From NCBI GenBank assembly GCA_032164245.1, contig JAVMKO010000035.1, positions 1 to 64,000 of the forward strand: a stretch of DNA of 64,000 nt, written 5' to 3'. The translations under genes were made by a program, and so were the position numbers. Below the pieces are notes generated by a model. It did not search any database, was not told the origin of the DNA, and worked only from the letters and a program-made list of their open reading frames with translations. This document shows, in pieces, positions 40,101 to 50,600 of this stretch (within the stretch, counting starts at the first letter, position 1; the number at the start of each line of letters is the position of its first letter). The stretch comes from Sternotherus odoratus (Eukaryota; Chordata; Testudines; Kinosternidae).

Positions 40101-41185
40101 ATCCACCCCTTCTCCCCATTACCCCATCTCCATCCACCCCTTCTCCCCATTCACCCCATCTCCATCCACCCCTTCTCCCCATTACCCCATCTCCATCCAC
40201 CCCTTCTCCACATTACCCCATCTCCATCCACCCTTCCAGTCACCCACCCCTTCTCCCATTCACCCCATCTCCATCCACCCCTTCCAGTCACCCACCCCCT
40301 TCTCCCCATTCACCCCATCTCCATCCACCCCTTCCAGTCACCCACCCCCTTCTCCCCATTACCCCATCTCCATCCACCCCTTCTCCCCATTACCCCATCT
40401 CCACCCACCCCTTCTCCCCATTCACCCCATCTCCATCCACCCCTTCTCCCAATTATCCCATCTCCATCCACCCCTTCTCCCCATTCACCCCATCTCCATC
40501 CACCCCTTCCAGTCACCCACCCCCTTCTCCGCATTCACCCCATCTCCATCCACCCCTTCCAGTCACCCACCCCCTTCTCCCATTACCCCATCTCCATCCA
40601 CCCCTTCTCCCCATTACCCCATCTCCACCACCCTTCTCCCCATTCACCCATCTCCATCCACCCCTTCTCCCCATTCACCCCATCTCCATCCACCCCTTCT
40701 CCCCATTATCCCATCTCCATCCACCCCTTCCAGTCATCCACCCCCTTCTCCCCATTCACCCCATCTCCATCCACCCCTTCTCCCCATTACCCCATCTCCA
40801 TCCACCCCTTCCAGTCACCCACCCCCTTCTCCCCATTACCCCATCTCCATCCACCCCTTCTCCCCATTACCCCATCTCCATCCACCCCTTCTCCCCATTA
40901 CCCCATCTCCATCCACCCCTTCCAGTCATCCACCCCCTTCTCCCCATTCACCCCATCTCCATCCACCCCTTCCAGTCACCCATCCCCTTCTCCCCATTAC
41001 CCCATCTCCATCCACCCCTTCTCCCCATTACCCCATCTCCATCCACCCCTTCCAGTCACCCACCCCCTTCTCCCATTCACCCCATCTCCATCCACCCCTT
41101 CCAGTCACCCACCCCCTTCTCCCCATTACCCCATCTCCATCCACCCCTTCTCCCCCATTACCCCATCTCCATCCACCCCTTCCAG
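34120..41185. repeat. 7-kb minisatellite with 31-bp and 49-bp units
   Basis: Well over 180 units. The basic 31-bp unit is CCCCTTCTCCCCATTACCCC plus ATCTCCATCCA; an ATTCACCCC variant makes it 32 bp; a 49-bp version carries an extra CAGTCACCCACCCCCTTCT block. A rarer version has CACACGCTCCTTCCAGTCAC. Combinations recur as higher-order blocks of several hundred bases, for example 38,230-38,470 with 38,470-38,690, and 39,240-39,600 with 40,200-40,560. The single frame of more than 2,300 codons before the gap is a by-product of a stop-free unit. The right edge is an assembly gap, so true length is unknown. Confidence 0.95.
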
Positions 41186-41385
41186 NNNNNNNNNNNNNNN
41201 NNNNNNNNNNNNNNNNNNNNNNNNNNNNNNNNNNNNNNNNNNNNNNNNNNNNNNNNNNNNNNNNNNNNNNNNNNNNNNNNNNNNNNNNNNNNNNNNNNNN
41301 NNNNNNNNNNNNNNNNNNNNNNNNNNNNNNNNNNNNNNNNNNNNNNNNNNNNNNNNNNNNNNNNNNNNNNNNNNNNNNNNNNNNN
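41186..41385. other. Assembly gap (200 N)
   Basis: Exactly 200 N. The sequence to the left is the 31/49-bp array; to the right is a different G-rich array interrupted at once by an LTR. The gap size is likely a placeholder. Confidence 0.98.
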
Positions 41386-42360
41386 ACCCGGGGGGGCTCT
41401 GCTCGGCCCCCCTGTCCCGGAGCGCCCGGGCGATGGTCTGGAACCGCTCCCTAGGAAGCCAGACCGGACTCCGGGTGCAGGGCCCCTTCTCCGTACACAG
41501 CCTGTTTCCCAGGCCAGGAGCTTCAGGGGTCCCCACTTCCACCTTCCTGGGTCTGACCTCGGAGCATTCAGCACCTTCTGCCCCTCCGTGTGCTTCCCCC
41601 AGCAAGCCCGCCTGGGCGGGGTCCTGGGGGAGCCCATGGGTTCTGCACCCCAAATCCACAGTCAGACGTGACTCTCAGCCAGCCAGCAGAATAGACGGTT
41701 TATTTGAGATGTCAGGAACCATCCAACTCACAGCTTCTCAGTCTCAACAGGGTCCCTCAGTCAGGCCTTTCTGGGGTGCCAGGAGGGGAGACCAGATTCT
41801 GGGCTCCTGCTTCTCCCCAGTTTATTCGATGACTTCTAATCACAGACCATACAGTGAGCGTGAGCCCTCAGCTGGATCCATCTTGGGCCAGAGAGCGAGT
41901 TGGCTTCTCTGCCTCTCCCAGCTCCACCCAGACCCAGCCTGACTCAAACCCCCTCTAGCCACTTCCTGCTCCTTTGTTCCTTTCCCGGGCTTCAGGTGTT
42001 ACCTGACCTCCCCCCCCACACCTGGGGTCAGGTTACAGCTTCCAGGGATGCACAGAGGGGAGGGCGTTGCCTCCTTGCTTCCAGGGATGCACACCTTTGA
42101 ATACCTGCAGTGGCTCTGCTTGGCATCACCTTCACATAGACACTTAAGAAATGCATAGGGGAAACTGAGGCACACACACACAGTACTTCCACTTCGTCAC
42201 ACCCTCTCAGCCCGACACATCCCAGTCCCCCTGCACCCGGGGGGGCTCTGCCTGCCCCCCTCACCCCGGCACATCCCCGTCTCCCTGCACCCGGGGGGGC
42301 TCTGCCCGGCCCCCCCGCAGCCCGACACATCCCAGTCTCCCTGCACCATGGGGGGGGGGG
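41386..42360. repeat. ~55-bp minisatellite split by a family-1 LTR
   Basis: Units with CACCCGGGGGGGCTCTGC, GCCCCCC and CCCGACACATCCCAGTCTCC occur as one partial copy before 41,413 and about three copies from 42,202 to 42,360, so the LTR at 41,413-42,201 inserted into this array. Confidence 0.75.
41413..42201 (-). mobile_element. LTR-like element, family 1
   Basis: A full-length copy of about 789 bp from TGTCCCGGAGCGCCCGGGCG to CACTTCGTCACA, with the plus-strand GGTTTATTTGAGATG (AATAAACC on the minus strand). Flanks CCCCC and CCCTC are a 4-of-5 match as target duplication. Confidence 0.75.
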
Positions 42361-43105
42361 CTCTGCCTGCCCTCCCTCTCCAGCCCCGAGCCCCCTGCTC
42401 CCCACTGGGCAGCTCATCTCACTGCCCCCAGTCTCGCCTCTGTCCATTGTCCTGTCTCCAGGTAAACAGGGTCGTCTGGGCCCCCTCCCGCTCTTGTCCT
42501 CTGACCCCTCTGGCTGGAACGGGGGGGGAGGGGGGGTCGGGTCCCCGGGGTCCTCCAGCCCATTGTTCTGCCCCGGAACGGGCTGGGACTCCTGAGCTGG
42601 ACTCCGGGTCACCAGGCCAGTGGCTGGGATCCCACGTTCCCTCGTCTGGAACAACAACCCCCCCTCCCCTCGCCCCGCTAACCGTAACCCCCCAGGGAAA
42701 CTGAGTCCCACCCCCACGGCGTGCACCCCGTGGGAACAAGGAAACCCGGAATCCCCTCCACTTCCCCACCTGGGCCTCCAGGTCTGGCTAAAGACCCAGA
42801 ATTGTGGATAGAGCCCAGAGCCCAGAGCCTCGACCGGGACCTCCAAGAGCCCTGGGGGTGGGGGGGCCATTTCACTCGGACCTCCAGGGCCCAGGACACC
42901 TGCCAGAGCCTTTGGTGCAATCCCAGGTATTGAGGTACCGGGCGCCCCCAACCTGTCCCAGGCCTCGGCACCCCAGAGCCCAGCCCCATGAGCAGCCATT
43001 TAACCCCCTTACACCCACAGGGCAGCAATGCAAGGTACAGCAGGGAAACTGAGGCACACATGGCAGAAAATCCCCACGTGGTCACAGCGAGGCTCTGCCT
43101 CAGAG
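42361..43105. other. Repeat-derived intergenic segment
   Basis: Unlike the surrounding arrays this has mixed composition. It includes CCCATTGTTCTGCCCCGGAA, GGAAACTGAGTCCCACCCC and ends with CAGGGAAACTGAGGCACACA and GTGGTCACAGCG, echoing LTR termini, so a decayed LTR is likely. No gene is recognised. Confidence 0.4.
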
Positions 43106-43109
43106 AGCC

Positions 43110-44430
43110 AGCCCGGCAGGGTCAGTCCTGTTCGATGGGGGGGGGGTTACACGCGCCGGCCCGGCAGGGTCAGTCCTGTTCCATGGGGGGGGGGTTACAC
43201 GCGCCGGCCCGGCGGGGTCAGTCCTGTTCGATTGGGGGGGGGTTACCCGCGCCGGCCCGGCAGGGTCAGTCCTGTTCAATGGGGGGGGGGGGTTACACGC
43301 GCCGGCCCGGCGGGGTCAGTCCTGTTCGATGGGGGGGGGGGTTACACGCGCCGGCCCGGCGGGGTCAGTCCTGTTCGATGGGGGGGGGGTTACCCGCACC
43401 GGCCCGGCGGGGTCAGTCCTGTTCGATGGGGGGGGGTTACCCGCGCCGGCCCGGCAGGGTCAGTCCTGTTCGATGGGGGGGGTGTTACACGCGCCGGCCC
43501 GGCAGGGTCAGTCCTGTTCGATGGGGGGGGGTTACACGCGCCGGCCCGGCGGGGTCAGTCCTGTTCGATGGGGGGGGGGGGTTACCCGCGCCGGCCCGGC
43601 AGGGTCAGTCCTGTTCGATGGGGGGGGGGGGGGTTACCCGCGCCGGTCCGGCAGGGTCAGTCCTGTTCGATGGGGGGGGGGGGGGTTACCCGCGCCGGCC
43701 CGGCAGGGTCAGTCCTGTTCGATGGGGGGGGGGTTACACGCGCCGGCCCGGCAGGGTCAGTCCTGTTCGATGGGGGGGGGTTACACGCGCCGGCCCGGCA
43801 GGGTCAATCCTGTTCGATGGGGGGGGGGGGGTTACACGCGCCGGCCCGGCAGGGTCAATCCTGTTCGATGGAGGGGGGGGGTTACACGCGCCGGCCCGGC
43901 GGGGTCAGTCCTGTTCGATGGGGGCGGGTTACACGCGCCGGCCCGGCGGGGTCAGTCCTGTTCGATGGGGGGGGGGTTACCCGCGCCGGCCCGGCAGGGT
44001 CAGTCCTGTTCGATGGGGGGGGGGGGGGTTACACGCGCCGGCCCGGCAGGGTCAGTCCTGTTCGATGGGGGGGGGGTTACCCGCGCCGGCCCGGCGGGGT
44101 CAGTCCTGTTCGATGGGGGGGGGTTACCCGCGCCGGCCCGGCAGGGTCAGTCCTGTTCGATGGCGGGGGGGTTACACGCGCCGGCCCGGCAGGGTCAGTC
44201 CTGTTCGATGGCGGGGGGGTTACACGCGCCGGCCCGGCGGGGTCAGTCCTGTTCGATGGCGGGGGGGTTACACGCGCCGGCCCGGCGGGGTCAGTCCTGT
44301 TCCATGGGGGGGGGTTACCCGCGCCGGCCCGCCAGGGTCAGTCCTGTTCGATGGGGGGGGGTTACCCGCGCCGGCCCGGCAGGGTCAGTCCTGTTCGATG
44401 GGGGGGGGTTACCCGCGCCGGCCCGGCAGG
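43110..44430. repeat. ~47-bp minisatellite upstream of CNGA4
   Basis: About 27 copies of GTTACACGCGCCGGCCCGGC, AGGGTCAGTCCTGTTCGATG and a run of 7-13 G. Substitution variants ACACGC/ACCCGC and GGCAGGG/GGCGGGG alternate. CpG-dense (three or four CpG per unit), ending about 210 bases before the CNGA4 start codon. Confidence 0.92.
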
Positions 44431-44641
44431 CTGCCCTCGGGGGCCCAGCGCTGGTTCGAACCTGCCTGCTCCTCCCAGCCGCTCCCCGGGGCGGCCATTA
44501 CGGGCTGATTGGAGCCTTTAGTGTCTCAGGTGCGGGCTCAGGTGCGGGGGGCCCCGGGGGCCCGGCTCGTTGCTAGGATCCGGCGGGAGCTGCCGAAGCC
44601 GGAGGAGCCGGGCCTGGCACCGCACCCAGCCCGGCACCAGC
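44431..44641 (+). promoter_or_regulatory. CNGA4: Putative CNGA4 promoter and 5' UTR
   Basis: The only unique DNA between the upstream minisatellite and the start codon. It has an inverted CCAAT box (ATTGG, 44508-44512) and no TATA box. GTTGCTAGG at about 44,569 resembles half of an RFX X-box, a weak match. The promoter role is positional inference. Confidence 0.4.
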
Positions 44642-47600
44642 ATGAACCGCCAGCCCCGGGCGGGCAAAAGGGGGCTGATCAGCACGGCCCAGTCCAGCGG
44701 GGGCGGGGGGCCGGCGGAGGGGTGAGTCTGGGGGCCGAGCTCCCTGGTGCCCCAGGCATGTCCCGGGGCGGGCCGAGCAGGGCGGGGCGGGGGGCAGCCA
44801 GAACCCAGCCCCACAGGCACTGAGCTGGGCTATCCGGGACCTGGGGGCTTTGCCAGCCCCGGTTACGACAGGTCCCTCTGTCGGGGGGGGGGGGGCACGG
44901 AGACCAGGGTGGGCGCGGGGGGGCCGTGCCACGCAGGCATGTTGGCACCTGCAGCCCTAGGGAGCCATCGCTGCCCCCCAGCCCACTGACCCCCAGCCCA
45001 CTGACCCCCAGCGCACTGACCCCCAGCCCACTGCCCCCCAGTGCACTGACCCCCAGCGCACTGCCCCCAGCCCACTGACCCCCAGCGCACTGACCCCCAG
45101 CCCACTGACCCCCAGCCCACTGCCCCCCAGCGCACTGACCCCCAGCCCACTGCCCCCCAGTGCACTGACCCCCAGCGCACTGCCCCCAGCCCACTGACCC
45201 CCAGCGCACTGACCCCCAGCCCACTGACCCCCAGCCCACTGACCCCCAGCGCGCTGCCCCCCAGCCCACTGCCCCCCAGCGCACTGACCCCCAGCCCACT
45301 GCCCCAGCGCACTGCCCCCCAGCGCGCTGCCCCCCAGCCCACTGCCCCCCAGCGCACTGACCCCCAGCCCACTGCCCCCAGCGCACTGCCCCCCAGCGCA
45401 CTGACCCCCAGCCCACTGCCCCCAGCGCACTGCCCCCCAGCCCACTGACCCCCAGCGCACTGACCCCCAGCGCACTGACCCCCAGCGCGCTGCCCCCCAG
45501 CCCACTGCCCCCCAGCCCACTGACCCCCAGCGCACTGACCCCCAGCCCACTGACCCCCAGCGCACTGCCCCCCAGCCCGCTGACCCCCAGCGCACTGCCC
45601 CCCAGCCCACTGCCCCCAGCGCACTGCCCCCCAGCCCACTGACCCCCAGCGCACTGCCCCCCAGCCCACTGCCCCCAGCGCACTGCCCCCCAGCCCACTG
45701 CCCCCCAGCGCACTGACCCCCAGCCCACTGCCCCCAGCGCACTGCCCCCCAGCCCACTTCCCCCCAGCGCACTGCCCCCCAGCCCACTGCCCCCCAGCGC
45801 ACTGCGCCCCAGCGCACTGCCCCCCAGCCCACTGCCCCCCAGCCCACTGACCCCCAGCCCACTGCCCCCCAGCGCACTGCCCCCCAGCCCACTGACCCCC
45901 AGCGCACTGACCCCCAGCCCACTGACCCCCAGCGCACTGACCCCCAGCCCACTGACCCCCAGCGCACTGACCCCCAGCGCACTGACCCCCAGCCCACTGC
46001 CCCCCCAGCGCACTGCCGCCCAGCCCACTGACCCCCAGCCCACTGCCCCCCAGCGCACTGCCCCCCAACCCACTGACCCCCAGCCCACTGCCCCCCAGCG
46101 CACTGCCCCCCAGCCCACTGACCCCCAGCGCACTGACCCCCAGCCCACTGCCCCCCAGCCCACTGACCCCAGCCCACTGCCGCCCAGCCCACTGCCCCCC
46201 AGCGCACTGACCCCCAGCGCACTGACCCCCAGCCCACTGACCCCCAGCCCACTGCCCCCCCAGCGCACTGCCCCCCAGCCCACTGCCCCCCAGCCCACTG
46301 ACCCCCAGCGCACTGCCCCCCAGCGCACTGCCCCCCAGCGCACTGACCCCCAGCCCACTGCCCCCCAGCGCACTGACCCCCAGCCCACTGACCCCCAGTG
46401 CACTGACCCCCAGCCCACTGCCCCCCAGCGCACTGACCCCCAGCCCACTGACCCCCAGCCCACTGACCCCCAGCGCACTGACCCCCAGCGCACTGACCCC
46501 CAGCCCACTGACCCCCAGCGCACTGCCCCCCAGCCCACTGACCCCCAGCCCACTGACCCCCAGCCCACTGACCCCAGCCCACTGCCCCCCAGCCCACTGC
46601 CCCCCAGCGCACTGACCCCCAACGCACTGACCCCCAGCCCGCTGACCCCCAGCCCACTGACCCCTGCCCACTGGTGCCCCCCTACCAGCCGGGGGCGTGG
46701 AGCCGCCGGGCACCACCCGCCCGAGCCAGGGGAGCTGAGTCGGTGCCGGGCGCTGACACCCCCTCTCCCCCCCATGTCTCCCAGCAGCGGGGCCCGGGCC
46801 CCCAGGACCTGGGTTCTGGACCCCGCCGGCGACCTGCACTATTGGTGGCTCAGTGTCATGGTGGTTCCCATCCTGTACAACTGGATCATCCTCATCTGCA
46901 GGTGGGTCAGCCGGGGGGGCGATGGGGGCAGGGCCGGGGGGGCGATGGGGGCAGGGCCGGGGGGCGATGGAGACAGGGCCGGGGGGGGCGATGGAGACAG
47001 GGCCGGGGGGCGATGGAGACAGGGCCGGGGGGCGATGGGGGCAGGGCCGGGGGGCGATGGAGACAGGGCCGGGGGGGCGATGGGGGCAGGGCCGGGGGGG
47101 CGATGGGGGCAGGGCCGGGGGACGATGGGAATGATGGGGGCAGGGCCGGGGGGCGATGGAGACAGGGCCGGGGGGGCGATGGAGACAGGGCCGGGGGGGC
47201 GATGGGGGCAGGGCCGGGGGGACGATGGGAATGATGGGGGCAGGGCCGGGGGGGCGATGGAGACAGGGCCGGGGGGCGATGGAGACAGGGCCGGGGGGGG
47301 CGATGGGGGCAGGGCCGGGGGGCGATGGAGACAGGGCCGGGGGGCGATGGAGACAGGGCCGGGGGGGCGATGGGGGCAGGGCCGGGGGGCGATGGGGGCG
47401 ATGGAGACAGGGCCGGGGGGGCGATGGAGACAGGGCCGTGGGGGCGATGGGAATGATGGGGGCAGGGCCGGGGGGGCGATGGGGGCGATGGAGACAGGGC
47501 CCGGGGGCGATGGAGACAGGGCCGGGGGGGGCGATGGGGGGCAGGGCCGGGGGGCGATGGAGACAGGGCCGGGGGGGGCGATGGGGGCGATGGAGACAGG

Positions 47601-50600
47601 GCCGGGGGGCGATGGAGACAGGGCCGGGGGGGCGATGGGGGCAGGGCCGGGGGGCGATGGGGGCAGGGCCGGGGGGCGATGGAGACAGGGCCGGGGGGCG
47701 ATGGAGACAGGGCCGGGGGGGGCAATGGAGACAGGGCCGGGGGGGGCGATGGAGACAGGGCCGGGGGGCGGCGATGGAGACAGGGCCGGGGGGGCGATGG
47801 AGACAGGGCCGGGGGGGGGGCGATGGAGACAGGGCCGGGGGGGGCGATGGGGGCGATGGAGACAGGGCCGGGGGGCGATGGAGACAGGGCCGGGGGGGCG
47901 ATGGACACAGGGCCGGGGGGCGATGGAGACAGGGCCGGGGGGGCGATGGGGGCGATGGAGACAGGGCCGGGGGGCGATGGAGACAGGGCCGGGGGGGGGG
48001 CGATGGAGACAGGGCCGGGGGGGCGATGGGGGCAGGGCCGGGGGGCGATGGAGACAGGGCCGGGGGGCGATGGAGACAGGGCCGGGGGGGGGCGATGGAG
48101 ACAGGGCCGGGGGGCGATGGAGACAGGGCCGGGGGGCGACACCAGAGGCACAGGTGGGGGGCAGCCCAAGTGACCGGGCAATGGCGGGGGCACCCCACAT
48201 CCGCTGTCCCTCTCCAGCCTCAGGTGCCCCGGGAGGCAGCTTAGCGTCACCCCCCCCCCCCCCCCCGATGCTGAAGCAGCTGAGAACCCAGGCGTCCTGG
48301 CTGGTCTCTCGCCCCTAGCACCCTGGGGACACACTCGGGATCCTTCCCGTCCCGTTACTGTGCCCGGCTACCAGCTGCTGCGCTCCACCCCAGAGGTGGC
48401 TGCATCCCAGGGCCGGGCGGAGCTAGTGACATGGGGGGAGCGGGACGGGCCCGGCTGAGTTCTGGGGCCAGGCTGACTGGGGGGGTTTACGAGGTGCCCC
48501 CCCATCCCCCCACCCCCACAAGCAGGCAGCGCTGCCAGGCCCAGCGGGACCCGAGCCCAGGGCATCAGGGGCGCAGTGGGGCACCGAAAGCAGCTCTGCC
48601 CAGCCCCAGGTCCGGCCCGGATGCCCGTCCCCCAGGGGCCCCTGCCGAGCCCACGAGCCAAGTGCCCCGGGCGGGGGGGGGGGTCCCAGCCGGGAGGGGA
48701 CGGAGGCACCCGTGGGGTGATGCCGGCCCCGGGGTGACCCCGCTCGGCCCCCCCAGGTCCTGCTTCCCCGAGGTGCAGCGGCAGCACCTGGCCCTGTGGC
48801 TGAGCCTGGATTACCTGAGTGACCTGCTCTACCTGCTGGACATTGCCGTGCGCGTCCACACCGGTGAGAGCCCCCCGCCCACCCCCACACCAACCCCCGC
48901 CCACCCCCACACCGGTGAGAGCCCCCCGCCCGCCCCCACACCCGCCCCACTGCCCCCCACACCGGTGAGAGCCCCCCGCCCGCCCCCACACCAACCCCCG
49001 CCCACCCCCACACCGGTGAGAGCCCCCCGCCCACCCCCACACCGGTGAGAGCCCCCCGCCCCGCCCCGCCACCCCCACACCAACTCCCGCCCATCCCCAC
49101 ACCGGTGAGAGCCCCCCGCCCGCCCCCACACCAACCCCCGCCCATCCCCACACCAGTGAGAGCCCCCCGCCCGCCCCCCCACCCGCCCCGCTGCCCCCCC
49201 CGCCCACACGGTGAGAGCCCCCCGCCCGCCCCCACACCGGTGAGAGCCCCCCGCCCGCCCCCACACCAACCCCCGCCCACCCCCACACCGGTGAGAGCCC
49301 CCCGCCCGCCCCCACACCCGCCCCGCCCGCCCCCACACCAACTCCCGCCCCCATCCCCACACCGGTGAGAGCCCCCCGCCCGCCCCCACACCAACCCCCG
49401 CCCACCCCCACACCGGTGAGAGCCCCCCGCCCACCCCCACACCAACCCCCGCCCACCCCCACACCAACCCCCGCCCACCCCCACACCGGTGAGAGCCCCC
49501 CGCCCGCCCCACACCCGCCCCGCTGCCCCCACACCGGTGAGAGCCCCCCGCCCGCCCCCACACCAACCCCCGCCCACCCCCACACCGGTGAGAGCCCCCC
49601 GCCCACCCCCACACCAACCCCCGCCCACCCCCACACCAGTGAGAGCCCCCCGCCCGCCCCCACACCCGCCCCGCTGCCCCCACACCGGTGAGAGCCCCCC
49701 ACCCGCCCTGCCACCCCCACACCAACTCCCGCCCACCCCCACACCGGTGAGAGCCCCCCGCCCGCCCTCACACACACCACCCGCCCGCCCCCACACCGGT
49801 GAGAGCCCCCGCCCGCCCCCACACCAACCCCCGCCCATCCCCACACCGGTGAGAGCCCCCCGCCCGCCCCCACACCCGCCCCACTGCCCCCACACCGGTG
49901 AGAGCACCCCGCCCGCCCTGCCACCCCCACACCAACTCCCGCCCACCCCCACACCGGTGAGAGCCCCCCGCCCGCCCTCACACACACCACCCGCCCGCCC
50001 CCCACACCGGTGAGAGTCCCCGCCCCCCCTCACCAACCCCTGCCTGTGCACCTCCCGCCTGCCCACCACCTCCTGCCCCCCCTGCCTGCGCAGCCACCCC
50101 CCCACCACCACCCACACACACACACCGCCCCACCTCCCTCTCCCGGTGCATGCTGGGACTTGTAGTCCGCCCAGGCCATGCGTTGACCCTTGGCGTGTGC
50201 CGTGCCCGGGAGGAGCCAGTGCACAGAGCACAGCTGGCACCGGGGGCCTAGGTCGCTCCCCCCAGCCCTGGGACGCCCTGTGCTCTGTCCCAGACGCCCT
50301 TAGCAGACCCTGACCCTCGGGGACCCCTGGAATCCCGGCCTAGGGAGCCCCCTAGAGCCCTGGCGTGGGGCGCGGGCACAGAGCTGTGGGGGCCCTGTGC
50401 TCACCCCCCCCACACACCCTCCCTCGCAGGGTTCCTGGAGCAGGGGATCCTGGTGCGGGACCGGGCCCAGATCTCCCGGCACTACCTGCGCTCCACACAC
50501 CTGCCGTGGGACGTGGCCTCCGTGCTGCCCACCGACCTGCTGTACCTGTGGCTGGGGCTGGAGGTGCCGGCCGTGCGGGCCAACCGGTTCCTGCGCACGC

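Noticed and set aside
34068..41942. An open frame of over 2,600 codons on the plus strand, rich in Pro, Ser, His and Thr
   Set aside because: It follows a stop-free 31/49-bp minisatellite, is open in more than one frame, runs through a 200-N gap, and has no domain; it is not a gene.
42348..43052. Continuation of the formin FH2 domain or another exon set upstream of CNGA4
   Set aside because: I searched for FH2-like and splice-bounded blocks here and found none; the segment looks LTR-derived.
43110..44430. CRISPR-like regular repeats
   Set aside because: Repeats are head-to-tail without unique spacers, and the context is a vertebrate genome with introns and CR1 elements; all such arrays here are minisatellites.
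44863..48198. Minus-strand frame of about 1,100 codons (Gly-Gln-Trp-Ala-Gly-Gly-type pentapeptide repeats)
   Set aside because: It is the 15-bp (five-codon) array in CNGA4 intron 1 read in reverse; frame conservation is a property of unit length.
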